A stretch of 64,000 nucleotides of DNA from the NCBI GenBank assembly GCA_015143295.1, contig CM026552.1, positions 60,878,944 through 60,942,943 on the forward strand. Reading direction: 5' to 3'. Made by a program: the position numbers and the translations under genes. Source of the stretch: Tetracentron sinense. Taxonomy: Eukaryota > Streptophyta > Magnoliopsida > Trochodendrales > Trochodendraceae. Below the pieces are notes generated by a model. That model was not told the origin of the DNA. It was given only the letters and a program-made list of their open reading frames with translations, and ran no database searches. Each line of letters opens with the position of its first letter. Positions within the stretch are counted from its first letter, which is position 1. Shown here one piece after another: positions 42,221 through 53,519 of this stretch.

Positions 42221-43183
42221 TGTTAGCCTATAGGTTTTCACCTTAAGTCTCCATATTGATTTTGATGATAATAATAATAATAAAATAAGATTTATGTTAC
42301 AAATGTTTTTATTTAGTTTATATGATAAACAGTTTATGAAGAGCATTAGCAAGCCATTCAAGATGAAAAAGCATGAAAATGACTCTATCCATGAAGAAAG
42401 ATCTTTACCAAGTCAAGCAAAGTCATTGGATCAAGTTGAGCATATTGAAGATCATGCCCAAAGTCCAAGATGGATCATGAAGCTTAAAGTCAAAACTCTT
42501 TCAAGATCAAGACTAGAAGAATGAAGACTTTCACGAAGGTTTAATTGTTTTATTTAAGAGTCTTAAGATTTATGTATGAAATCCTCAAAGTTTGGTCGGT
42601 TGAATTGCTCAATTACTTTGATTGACCATAGGTGCCTTAAGACCCATTGAATATCAATTTAAGGACCTAAAATATGATAATTATCTTGATTAAGAAAAGG
42701 TATAAATCTAGGAAATCATTCACATCATATTGATCTTTTAAAGAAGAGTTTTATGAGAAAAATGAATAGGAACCGTCAACGGTTACGTTCACAACCCTTC
42801 ACCCGTCAATGGTTGGAGTTATAGAATGTTCTGTAAACTTTCTTTATGCCTTGAACCGTCAACGGTTACTGTTCACAACCCTTCTGTCGCGACCCAAAAC
42901 CCACCCTAGGAGTTAGAGTGAACTTTGGACGACTAATCATGGCTTACATGACTTGCTTGACAAACCAACCTGCAAAAACCCACAGAGCATATACAATAGG
43001 GGACATCATAGCGGAAACATAACCATAAAGCACAGCGGAAGTCTACCAAACCTCAATGTATATGCATACGCAAATCCAAGTTATACAAAAAGTAATCAAA
43101 AGAAAGTGCGGACATGCCCGCCAAAATACACAAATCTAACTCTCATCTCACCCACAGCTAATTCACTCAGAATCTACAACCAC

Positions 43184-43303
43184 CTAATGGTAACCCTCTA
43201 CTGGAGGTTCCTCCAAAGGTTCCTCGGCGTACTCCTCCTCCACCCAAGGGCTCGGAGCACAGATATCAAATGGAGCAGCTGCTCCGCCATCACCTGCCGA
43301 CAT
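43184..43303 (-). CDS. LTR micro-ORF (PWVEEEY type) in S5
   Basis: The minus-strand ATG at 43303 opens the 39-codon frame MSAGDGGAAAPFDICAPSPW, followed by VEEEYAEEP and a Pro/Glu-rich tail ending GYH before TAG. A one-base difference upstream puts the earlier ATG (in CCATGCTCAGC) out of frame, so MSAG is the conserved start. Core residues match T1, S1 and S3 with different codons. Confidence 0.5.
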   Translation of the reverse strand: MSAGDGGAAAPFDICAPSPWVEEEYAEEPLEEPPVEGYH

Positions 43304-43614
43304 AAGAAGTACGGCTGAGCATGGAATACTCAGCGGGTACTAAGCACTAACCAACAGTCATAGCATACAGATAGCATACATAAAGCAGGAACAATTCATA
43401 TATGTTAGAAGGAAACAATTCATATCATACAAGGAAGCAAAGCAATTTATAATCATGCTTGTATTTCGTAGAAAGCCGATGAAACCTCTTGAAAACATCG
43501 TGCACTTAACTTGACTTGCAATATCTTTTCGTACTTGAAAGCTTGTCGTGTTTGTCTTGCTTGATTCTTGTATATTGTGTCATGTCATGCATGTCATGCG
43601 TGCTTGCTTGTGAT

Positions 43615-43800
43615 CATGTAACTTGTGAGATGCACTTGTGAGATGTCTTGAGAGGGAAGGGAGACCCTTCTTTATGCAATGCACTTGCGAGGGAAGGGAG
43701 ACCCTTCTTTATGATATGTATGTACTTGCGAGGGAAGGGAGGCCCTTCTTCATGATATGCACTTGTGAGTGAGGGGAGACCCCTCGTGGAATGTTGGTTC
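43615..43800 (-). repeat. Tandem repeats in S5 (variable slot 2)
   Basis: Four units of about 45 bases with CACTTG(C/T)GAGGGAAGGGAGACCC, in the same LTR region where T1 has its 55-bp units. The unit sequence is unrelated to the others. Confidence 0.75.
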
Positions 43801-44646
43801 TTGTTTTCTTGTGAAAAGCGAGGCAAAACATATCATAGGATATGTCCCACCTCTAACCATGTTCTTGAAAACCTCGATAAATCATGTCATGCATGCTGTG
43901 CTTGTGAGAAACCGTGTACATACTTGCATTCAAATTTAAAGATGACAATTGGGTAATTTCACAACACATATAGCATCAATGATTGAGCAATGTAATATTC
44001 ATAACATTTAGGGAAAGCAGGAAACACACTATCATAGGCCCTAGCAATATTCATAATTTATTAGGCATGCATTTCCGAATTTACAACTCACTGTATTCAC
44101 CTTGGCATTTCATCAAACATGGTGTGTTCATTATGGATTTACCCTACAACATGCTTTTCTAGGTGGGTTTTACTCAAATCATACATGTATGTTCATTATT
44201 TGGAACAATGCCCTTCCCCATTTATTCATCACACAAAACCATTGGCATCCAGTCGCCCATTCCATCTCCATTCACCATTCACGACCATCCATCTCATAAT
44301 ACATGTGTAAATAAAGAAAATAAAGAGAAATGAAGGGGAAAGAAGAACTATAACTAGGAGGGTAGCAAGAAGTACCGACCTTGAAGAGATGAGGAAGAAA
44401 TCCCTCTTCCAAACGACTGTAAGTTGCTGTCCTAGCTTGGAACACGAGCTTCGCACGAGCTTGGGCCGAGATCTTGAAGAAAACCGGACTGGGAGTGATC
44501 TAGGGTCTCAAAACCCTTTGATTTCTCTCCAAACTGGAAACCCTAGGTTTAGGAATCGCCTTCTCCTCTCTTCTTATCTCCCAATCTCTCTAAGAGTGAA
44601 CCGACCAAAAGACCAAAATACCCTTACTGAATTTCTGTAAAAACAG

Positions 44647-45250
44647 GAGTGCCGAACTCGTTGTGCTGTGAACAGTGTCAACTCGTTGTGCTGTGAACAG
44701 CACCAACTCGTTGTGCTGTGAACAGTGCCAACTCGTTGTGCTGTGAACAGTGTTGAACACGTTGTGTTGTGAAAGGGTGCCGAACCCGTTGTCACGTTGT
44801 GTTGTGCATAGTGCTGAGCTCGTTGTCCGTTGTCTTATGTACGAACTCGTTGTGCTGTGAACAGTGTCAACTCGTTGTGCTGTGAACAGCACCAACTCGT
44901 TGTGCTGTGAACAGTGCCAACTCGTTGTGCTGTGAATAGCACCAACTCGTTGTGCTGTGAACAGTGTTGAACACGTTGTGTTGTGAAAGGGTGCCGAACC
45001 CGTTGTCACGTTGTGTTGTGCATAGTGCTGAGCTCGTTGTCCGTTGTCTTATGTACAACGTGCCCGTCGTGCTGTACAACGTACACGTTGTCTATTGCAC
45101 AACGTACCCGTTGTCTGTTGCACAACGTATACGTTATCAGAGTACGTTGTCTATGCGTTGTCTGTGCCTTCCGAGCTACGTCCTTAGCGCCTAACCGAGC
45201 TACGTCCTTAGCGCCTTCCGAGCTACGTCCTTAGTGCCTAACCGAGCTAC
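44647..45250 (-). repeat. 25-bp tandem array in S5 U3
   Basis: Units of AACTCGTTGTGCTGTGAACAG plus four variable bases occur four times in one block (44657-44757) and five times in a second (44845-44968). Each block is followed by the same tail (GTTGTGTTGTGAAAGGGTGC and on), so a segment of roughly 190-210 bp was itself duplicated. Beyond lies a run of ACGTTGTCTRTTGCACAACGT inverted units and CGAGCTACGTCCTTAGCGCC repeats. The array lies between conserved LTR blocks. Confidence 0.85.
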
Positions 45251-47232
45251 GATTGCCTACAGGTCCAGACTGTTTTGGCCATATCTTTTGACTCGTTCGT
45301 CCGATTTTGATAATTCAACTTGCGTTGTGTTCGTATTTCGAAAAGGAACATTTCTGACGTTTCAAAATTTCCAATTTCTTCCTTATTTATTAATTATACC
45401 TCTTTAAAGGCAAATTGACTACGAAAGTGTCATGTATTAAGCATGAAAAAGTCTGGGGCTCTACACCTTCAACCGTCGACGGTTGCTTGCGGGTAAAGCC
45501 TATAACGGCTAGTTTTAAACGGCTCTTTTTGCATTCAATGCAACTCCAATGGTCATAAAACTTTTTAAGCTATAAAATGAAATGATTTATGAACCAAAAC
45601 AAGAACTCTAATATCTCCAATCATTCAATTCATTATCCCAAAACTTAGATTTCAAATCTATTGAGTTATAACCTAGAAATCTCAAATCCTAGTTTTTGAG
45701 TTCTTCAACTCCAATCTATGGGAGATTTTTTAGAGAGTCTTAAAGTCTTTATCAACTCATCTAAGGAGTATTTCAAGATTGTAAACTCTCCTATCAAGAG
45801 TGTATTGAAATCAAGACATCCATGGGAGTCTTGTCTAAGAAGCCGGATAACTTTTTAAAGACAAGATAGGGTGTTCTCTTGTATTGAAGGTGGTAATCCT
45901 CGCCTGGAAAAGGATTGTAACGGTTTGAGCTTCACCTGGGAAGAAGCTTGTGCGATAGTGGATCATGTTGAAACCTGTGAGCCGGAGAGCTTGAGGTGGG
46001 GACATAGGCTGGAATTGCCGAACCTCAATAACAATTCTTGGTGTTTGTTTTCTTTATTTCTTTTCGCTCTTTCATCTTTGCATTACTAAATTCTATCTTT
46101 TGTTAAATTAGCTTAATCTTAAATTCCGCATAAATAGGCTAAGGTAGAAATTTAATTTGCCATTGACCCTAATCACCCCCCCTCTAGGGTCCATTTACTG
46201 GGCAACATAGTCCTCGGACTGAACCAATCTGACAGATCGACATAAGATGACTAAATCAGACCGCCTAATGTTGGTCTATTGACTAAACCAATTTGACTTA
46301 TCAAATTGAGATGGACCAAACAGATTTAATAAATTGGACCATTCCGATCCATATACTGTTATGCTACCAAAATTATGGTAGATAATTGTATGGTTGGCCT
46401 AAACTCTAGATTAAAACAGATTAATGGTTTAATCGGTTTTGTTTCAATTTAATTGTTTTCAATTAAATGATTGTTTTAATTAAACAAAGTGTTTAATTAA
46501 TTGGATTGTTTTCTAAAATAATTTTTTGGACTAAAAATCATGTTTAAACGTTTTAGATTAATTATTTTGTTGAAATGGATTTTTCATGGAATTAATTAAT
46601 TTTTGTGGGATTTTATTAATTAATCGAGCATACTCTAAAAAAAGGTTTGGTGCACCACAATCAGCCAAGTAGTGCAAACTCGTAGAGATTGGTCGGTTGA
46701 CTCCGAGTTGAGTCGTATTCCGGAGATAGGGCTGTTTTTTCCTTGCACATTGGAGGCTTCGATTATCTTTAAGAAAGACTCTCTTTCGAGCGCCTCTCAA
46801 CTTGCGGGATTCAGTTATATATATATGCTTATATATTTGCTATTCAATTGTTTATTTGTCTAACTTGTGCTGGGATTTAGGTAATAAATCCAATAACAAA
46901 TGCGCAAGTTAAGGATAAATAACATAAGCAGTGCTCAGCAGACCCATGAGTTTGTTTAATATATTGTTCTAGTAGAAAAATTGAGGGTTTTAATTGATCC
47001 TTTGTGGAGAATTAGATATTGTTCTTGCTTTGAAGCCTAATAGTAATGCTTAGTCACATCAGTTAAGCAGAAAGTAAAGAGGATCCATTCTTATGGACTT
47101 GACTCTACTCTCCAAATCCTGCATCTAATAGCTTTTTCCTTCTTTTTGAGCCATAGCTAGCTTAGCCTCCACTTGGGCCTACAAATAGATAGCCGTCAGG
47201 TTTTGTTCTGTATTTAGGGCCTACTTCTACTT

Positions 47233-47258
47233 TATATATATATATATATATATATAAA
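47233..47258. repeat. TA microsatellite
   Basis: TATATA run of about 26 bases flanked by TTTA and AAAG. Confidence 0.85.
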
Positions 47259-48023
47259 GTGTAGTCATGTTCTTCTCTTGAATCTCCTTTGGTAGAGTCA
47301 CTTTCAGTATCTTCGCTAGGCTAAGGGAAGGTGAGGAGACAAATCGCTAAGGAAAGGGTTATTTGGAGATAAAATTGAAGAAATTACCTTAAATATTTGT
47401 GAACTTACTCCTAATGAATCATTTGGGATTCAGAAGAGAAAAAAATCATTTAATGTATTAATAGTGGCCATTTGGTGTACTACCAAATCACGTCCTTATC
47501 GCCACCACAGCTGTAGATATAGATATCTTGAAAATATGCCTTAAAAACCAATGGTATGGTTAACAATTGCTCTGATGGTTTTGCTTTGATAGGCAATAAT
47601 GAGAATTATTTAGTAAGTGATGTGGAGAAGGTAGTGTATTAACCACAAATCTCAAAATGCAGTATATCATCACATCCAGTTTTTGCATCCTAGTAAGCCA
47701 TAACTAGCAAAGTAGTATTCATAAGATCATAATTTAGTAAGTGATGTGGTGAAGGAGCTTGAAAGGTTTAATCCAAACCCTAACATTTTGTTATTCCTAT
47801 CTCTGATGTGCATTATAAATGTGATGTTAATCCAAATTCAAAAGCAGAAATTTTAATATTTTTAAGCCTTCAAGCTTATTTCTAGACAAACAAAATTCAC
47901 CAATTGATTATCATAATTGTTATCAAATTCGAAGATTTTTTAATTTGAGGGTTTTGAAAAATTACCGAGGGTTGAGAAGCTAATGATGGGCATGGGGGTT
48001 AGTGGTGCTGCTGGTCTAGGGGG

Positions 48024-48215
48024 AGACAGAGAGAGAGAGAACCTTTACAGAGAGAGAGTTAGAGAGCATAGAGAGAGAATGAGAAAGAGAAAACTCGGTA
48101 GAGAGAGAGAGGACGAGAGAGACAAGGACTGTAGAGAGAGAGAGAGAGAGAGCTCGTAGAGAGAGAGGGCGAGAGAGACAGACATCGGAGAGAGAGAGAG
48201 CTGCCGGCGGGGGTG
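48024..48215. repeat. GA-rich low-complexity tract
   Basis: Interrupted AGAGAG runs. Long minus-strand frames here (Ser/Leu-rich) are translations of the repeat, not genes. Confidence 0.8.
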
Positions 48216-48309
48216 GTTGGAGGTGGTCGGAGCCAGGAACAGCAAAGCAGAGAGATGAGGATGAGTTTTGGGGGGAAATAAGACTTTCGCGGGTTAGGGA
48301 TTGTATCAT

Positions 48310-48700
48310 CTGTATATAAGATTATTAGAGACGGAAACTTTCCCGTGTCTAATACTATTAAAGGTTTAAAGACGGAAATAATTCTGTATCTAATGTTGTT
48401 ATCGTGTGGATTCCCCGACTTAAAAATTTTAGAGTATATTTTCGTCTCTACTGATCTTTCACAATAGAAACGGATAATTTCCGTCACTAACAGCAAGTTC
48501 CATCTATACGAACATTAGAGACGAAAAATATTTCGTCACTAAAATATGTTTTATTAATAAAATGAAATAAATACTGGAATATATATTAGACACGGTATAT
48601 TAGAGACATAATGAATTTCCATCTCTATAAGTGAGGTATTAGAGACGGAATCTGTTCCATCTCTGATATTCAGTCGCTACTCGGTAGTTTTGTTGTAGTG
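48310..48700 (-). mobile_element. CACTA transposon end with subterminal repeats
   Basis: The plus strand ends GTTTTGTTGTAGTG at 48700, which reads CACTACAACAAAAC on the other strand, the classic CACTA (En/Spm) terminus. Inside lie at least six forward and inverted copies of TTAGAGACGGAA or a close variant. The matching opposite terminus was not found within the preceding 2 kb, so this is a partial or large element. Confidence 0.65.
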
Positions 48701-49876
48701 AGAATATGTTGCATCTATCTCAATCGTATCTTTCCATCCCATGCATGAAGGCACTCTGCACTCTGATTCTTCATGCTAACTACACTAACTCAATCTCAGG
48801 CATTAACATAAGTAGGCATAGTTACCCATTTTCTAATCTGCTTCTTCTCTTCGAGTAATTAGGACCCACCCTCATTTATGGAAATTAATGAAATGACTCA
48901 ACCTTGTTCAAGAAGAAAAATAATAGTATCACAAAGACCAATTTCTTGTAAATGCTGAGATTATGAGATGATAGCATATAAACAAATAAAACATATTACA
49001 ACTTTTCACACAGATCTAGTATCTTTTGTATAGTATTCTAACACAGTAACAGAGTAGCACCGAGATGAATCCAACAATGGAAATATATCAGTACGCATAT
49101 GCTATCCTTCCATTGCATAACACTTCAATCAATATAAGATTGGAAAGATAAATTCAAAACCAGAACATTTTAGCTCTATGCCATTCTTTTCTCCTCTATC
49201 GGCCTACATTTTCATCTCTTATCTTTTTAGTTCATTCGACTTGAAGGAACTGTGGTTGTTGGTTGCTTCTAGCCTTCATATCTATATATGCATTCTAGGA
49301 TCACATTGTAATCGTCCCTATCATTATATAAATTTTCTTTCAAAAATAAATAAATAAATCACAATAGCAAAAACATTCACCATGGAAGGTTTTTTTTTTT
49401 TTTTTGGAAAAGAGGGTATCTAGGCCTTTATTTTGTACAAAATTTTTGATTATCCTCCCCATTGCGAGTTTGAAAATGTATTTATAGAGCTTTGATATAA
49501 GACCATCCTTCTTTTTTTTTCAATAATAAAACCTTATTTAGAAGCAATTAAGCATAAAAACTGATACAACCAATGTATTAGTTATGCATGCTACTCATGT
49601 TCCAAATTGTCAAAAGAAAAGATGCAACCTTTAAAAATTGGAGATTATTTAAGCCTTCTAGGCCTCAACAATGTAACCATTGGGATAAAGAGAGAAATAA
49701 GCTTAACTTTTAACTGTTTCCCCTTGCCTTTGCTGATCCCAAACGAATTGGCCGAATTTAAGAATTGCAGAAGCAGATCACACAACCTTTGGAAGATCCT
49801 TTTCAAGAATGGCCCAACTGTAAAAATATACAGAAAAAAATTGGAATGAAAACAAACAGCATATTTGAAACTTCAT
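48701..49876. other. Non-coding stretch downstream of the STICHEL-like gene
   Basis: No gene recognised. T-runs at about 49389-49406 and 49512. It would contain the 3' UTR of the minus-strand gene. Confidence 0.5.
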
Positions 49877-49978
49877 TCAGCTTCTGTATCTGTTCCCTGT
49901 CTCTTTTGACTTCCCACACTGTCCAAACCACAAGAATCGTCCACCCTTGTGTGATCGAACAGGGGTTCCTTGCTTAAC
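49877..49978 (-). CDS. STICHEL-like last exon
   Basis: 102 nt after a TAAACAG acceptor. It encodes VKQGTPVRSHKGGRFLWFGQ and then CGKSKETGNRYRS with stop TGA. It matches the conserved C-terminus of the family. Confidence 0.85.
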   Translation of the reverse strand, partial: VKQGTPVRSHKGGRFLWFGQCGKSKETGNRYRS

Positions 49979-51405
49979 CTGTTTAGATACACAAACAGGA
50001 CATGTTCTGTCAAAATTTGAAACAATTATTTTCAAAGTGAGAAAGAAAACAAGATACCGTCAATAGCCTACCTTTCCTCTGTTATATGGTTTGGTAGTTT
50101 TCCAACAAAGGAGTCCATTGCAACCTCCAGGTCCTGACCCTGATTCATATCCCCTGTGATAAACACAACAAATAAGTCCCAAGTGTAGTAGTAAGGTTGA
50201 AATTCTTGGCCACTTTGTTCTTCTTCCAAGTAGAGCGGAAGGAAAATGTTTATTTATAATATATTTGATAGGCTAATTAAGACAGAAATTTCACTAAGAA
50301 AATAGAACAATAGTTATATCTCAACTACAACCTAACAAATTGGATTTAAGCAAAGCTCAACCATTTTTTCTATCATATTTGAATTGAGGTTGTCGGCTAA
50401 ACTGTGGTTTCTAAATGTTTGGCACATGACTTGAAAAGAAGCTAAACAAGTTATAATCATCAAGTATCAGGTCAAACGTAAAGTTTTCTAACAACGCTGA
50501 ATAGTATAGGTTTTATGTAAAGGTGGAGGAAGGGGGGGCAACCATGTCATGAATGATCAACAAAAAAGAAATAACTCACAGGTTCTCTTTGTTGAAATTT
50601 CCTGCAAAGCTACTAGCATGCAATAAGCTTGGGGACATGGGATAGTGATCAACCCTTCTACCAATATGGTCCTTCTGGTAGCCCTTGGCATCGCTAATCT
50701 TCAAAGCTTTGATTTCATGATTCAATTCATCCTCCCAATGCTGAGAAGATACTCCCCTTGAACTCATGGATGCCATTTGACTTTGAGGATAGATGCCATC
50801 TTGTGGCAGAACTTGGTTCCTCTCAGGTTTCAATCGACTCATAGATCCAGGGGTGCCCTTCTCGGCAATTTGTAACCATGCAGTCTCTAACCTCTGCTCG
50901 TCTATAATGGCTTGTATTCTTTGCATCGGAGTGTCCTGCCTACCCTCCTCAGTGTCACTAATACCAGCATTCCCTTCAGCCAAAAGGACTGGCAACCCAT
51001 TATTAGCTTCAAAGCTTCCATCCACTAATGTAGGAGAGCAATTAGATTGATCTAACGTTCCTCCTTGGAGCTTACCTTCAGAAACGTTAAAGCTTTCTCT
51101 GGATACTTTTAGTGGTTCCTGGCATCTGCCGAGATCGGAATAACCATTCGCCAAGTTATTAGAACCGGTTTTTTTTTCCCGATCCATCACCTCAGTTGTT
51201 TCCACATGCTTTTGGGCCAAAAAATCTGGCAACTCAACTGGCTTTACACTGTTTATAGAGGTATCACCATTTGGCAAAAGTCCTATTCTAACCTCCACGT
51301 TGTGCCTCAGAACAATTTCAATTGAATTTGTGATACTGCTCAGAAACCTCTCTACTCTGGATTTAATATCTCCATCCCCAAATGCTATGACAGCAACAAA
51401 AACAC
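49877..51405 (-). CDS. STICHEL-like protein, last three exons (partial)
   Basis: Exons on the minus strand: 51405-50580, 50153-50072 and 49978-49877, all with GT..AG borders and compatible phases. The joined frame is open to the TGA at 49877. The large exon has the post-AAA region GDGDIKSRVERFLSSITNSI, RLETAWLQIAEKGTPGSMSR, LKPERNQVLPQDGIYPQSQ and SSQHWEDELNHEIKAL, typical of plant STICHEL proteins, which resemble bacterial DNA polymerase III gamma/tau and control trichome branching in Arabidopsis. The C-terminal exons give the Cys-containing GYESGSGPGGCNGLLCWKTT and the RFLWFGQCGKSK end. The ATPase-encoding exons are not found upstream in the window. They may lie beyond the LINE/copia cluster or be lost. 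The exact paralogue is undetermined. Confidence 0.9.
50072..50153 (-). CDS. STICHEL-like penultimate exon
   Basis: 82 nt with acceptor ATCACAG and donor AAAG/GTAGGC. It completes the split Leu codon and encodes GYESGSGPGGCNGLLCWKTT plus KPYNRGK. Too short to be seen as an isolated frame. Confidence 0.85.
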
Positions 51406-52098
51406 CTGCAATCAGAATCATATTAGACTCCAGCAAAAATGGCAGAGAGAGAGAGAACACAAAGAGCTCACATATTACAATTATGGGGAAGAAAAATGAA
51501 ATGAAAGACTTTCCAGAGACTAATTATCGGTACAAAATTGGCTTACCTAAGAATCTTCAAAAGCAATTTCCAACAACTTGGACTTGACTCAGAAACCAGG
51601 CCCTCTGATTTCTGACATTATAGTAAGCTGAGACAATTAAAACCCTTCAAATGGTATGGAAACTGCCCGAGACATATAATTTTTGTGGAAGTGATTTTGA
51701 CTCGGCCGAGGTCCAGTTTGATAAACATTATTTTTTTTACTTCAAACTATAAGTAACAAACTAAGTAATTGAGTTAAGGAACAGGAAAGACAAGGGAGGA
51801 GAATTTCCTATGTACGAGTGAGGTATTGACAATGGAATCAGCGAGATCATTTGCACTTATATGGCTAGCAGGTTTTTAACTATTGTCATTAAGAATGGGG
51901 GGACTGCCCTTTTCACAGGTAATACAAAATAAAAATTACTATTCATCCCTAATCCTCTCCATCCATTTTTCAACACAAGATGAAGGCCATCAACAGAGGC
52001 ATGACCAAAAGCTTTAAAGCTCAATCTCACATGGTTGAAGGTGTGACAGATATACGAGGTGTTGCGGATTGCATCAAAAAGTCGACCAAATGTAGTTG
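51406..52098. other. Presumed intron of the STICHEL-like gene
   Basis: No upstream exon could be recognised. It would be intron if the gene continues beyond the transposon cluster to the right. Confidence 0.45.
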
Positions 52099-52247
52099 GA
52101 GGCATGGTAGTCCTACTCTCAGTAAACCACTACTCAGCCTCCACTAACCACCAGTTCATTCTTGATGAGAGAGTGTTTTGACCGTTGCAACGGGTTAAAT
52201 AATGGACAGGTGGTTGGTAGAGGCTGAGAGTAGGGCTAGCATTCCTC
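52099..52247. mobile_element. Mutator-like MITE
   Basis: A 149-bp element. Left end GAGGCATGGTAGTCCTACTC, and right end read inverted GAGGAATGCTAGCCCTACTC, continuing CTCAG in both: 24-bp terminal inverted repeats with three mismatches. A 10-bp direct repeat AATGTAGTTG flanks it (52089-52098 and 52248-52257). Second inverted arms (CTCAGCCTCCACTAACCACC / GGTGGTTGGTAGAGGCTGAG) lie inside. TSD length and G-start suggest a MULE derivative. Confidence 0.8.
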
Positions 52248-52257
52248 AATGTAGTTG

Positions 52258-53519
52258 GGGTGCCACCTTTGGACTTCATGACATCGAGATTCTCACCTCA
52301 TGTTTTAAGCTCATTACTTTTGTTTTTGACGTTAAAGAGACTAGTTTGTGGGGAGGGGCTTGAAATTTTGGTTAGCATGGGTAACTAAAACTGGTGAGAT
52401 CATATTGTTGCTGGAGAGCTTCTCTATAGAGCTTTCCCATATCTAATTGAGGAAGACACTAGGGGATGTAGATTGTACACATTTTATTTTCTTTAAAATC
52501 TGATCAAGGTCTTGCCTAACCCAGCTTTCCTCCCCACACCCTACCCCTCCCCCACAAAAGGAAAAAACAAAAGAGATTACAAAAAATTTTATTCCAAAGA
52601 ACTGAATAACAATTCAATCATCAGTTAAGAAGAGCACATCTTTGTTAAATTGGCACGACATGAAAATGGAGCTTGTCCAATGTCCCCTATATGTGTTGCC
52701 TGTTGGACATTCGGAACCATTACATACACTGAGATGTTCAAAGGATTAAAATAGTGGTAATGAGAATAGTTATGGTTATGAGCATACATTTAAATGTGTA
52801 GGTATATACAGATGCAAGTGACAGTCAAGTATTAAGACTGCACAATCCAAATATAGTGCAAAATGAGCATGAGCATAATAGATGATAACTAGTATATCAC
52901 CTGTCAATCTGTCATAAATCCATCAACTCATCGAACTGCAGCATTAATTGATAGACAACCCATTGGATGGTTATATATCCTAAATCAAGACAGTCATAAC
53001 TACATCACGGAAAAAATTTATGCTCTGATGCTAACATCTCTTTAGAAGCTCTCCATGTTTTACCTATGGATTGGGTTGATAGGTATGCTTTTAAAACTGT
53101 GACCCATCCAATACGTGTTCACCAATTGAAATATATAAAAATTTGTAGGAAACATGTACGGGATAGATTGCATTTTATATCATGCAAGGAGATTACATTT
53201 TCTTTGTAACAAAAATGTCTAAGTTTCCTTTATGTAACTCCTTTTTGATGATAAAGAAATCCTGAAATGTTTTCTGTTCTTAGGGACTCTTTAGGAATTG
53301 TATCAAACAGTTACAACATTTTTTATTTTGATAGAAAATAACATGTTAGAATGTAAAGAAAGTTCACAAATAGGTGAACAAGAAAACAAAAACACAAGAA
53401 AGAATAGCAGCAAAAAAAGATCACGTTCCTAGAACGAAGAAAGTTGACCTTCCTATCTCATCATTATTACTATGAATCGAGCACAAAGAGGAGATCAAAT
53501 GGTGGATATCGAGCATGAG
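52258..53519. other. Non-coding stretch
   Basis: No gene or classified repeat recognised. Confidence 0.5.

Larger units (their letters stand above)
42885..45465 (-). repeat. S5: Ty3/gypsy solo LTR, minus strand
   Basis: The 2,581-bp stretch runs plus-strand TGTCGCGACCC..GGGGCTCTACA, flanked by CCTTC at 42880-42884 and 45466-45470. The empty site survives in the 5' LTR of D near 25107. It carries, on the minus strand, the conserved CGCAAGTTGAATTATC block (45269-45326), a long tandem array and the micro-ORF. Confidence 0.95.
24453..46204 (+). mobile_element. Element D: gag-only Ty1/copia-type element
   Basis: LTRs: 5' copy ending GGTCCATTTACTGGGCA at 25830, and 3' copy at 42221-46204 with the same end. 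After the 5' LTR come a PBS at 25836 and a gag remnant to 27515, then AT-rich sequence and a PPT at 42207. After removing the nested insertions C and S5 the internal part is about 2.5 kb and contains no protease, integrase or RT. It therefore looks like a non-autonomous gag-only element. The first 30 or so bases of the two LTRs do not align, and no target duplication is visible beside 46205 (ACATA), so the 5' edge is uncertain. Confidence 0.75.
42221..46204 (+). repeat. Element D 3' LTR, split by S5
   Basis: Starts TGTTAGCCTATAGG after the PPT and ends TTTACTGGGCA. It is about 1,398 bp after removing S5 and one CCTTC. It aligns with the 5' LTR over most of its length. Confidence 0.88.
46205..48300. 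other. Non-coding stretch
   Basis: No gene recognised. A segment near 46827 (CTTATATATTTGCTATTCAATTGTTTATTTGTCTAACTTGT) repeats the one near 5208, so it may belong to the copia B LTR family. A TA microsatellite lies at 47233-47258 and a GA-rich tract at 48024-48215. Confidence 0.5.

Noticed and set aside
44574..45079. Repetitive minus-strand proteins (HNEL/TAQRV repeats)
   Set aside because: They are translations of the 25-bp tandem array of S5. Frames are open only because the unit lacks stops.
48016..48496. Ser/Leu-rich minus-strand reading frames
   Set aside because: Translations of the GA-rich tract, with no family similarity.
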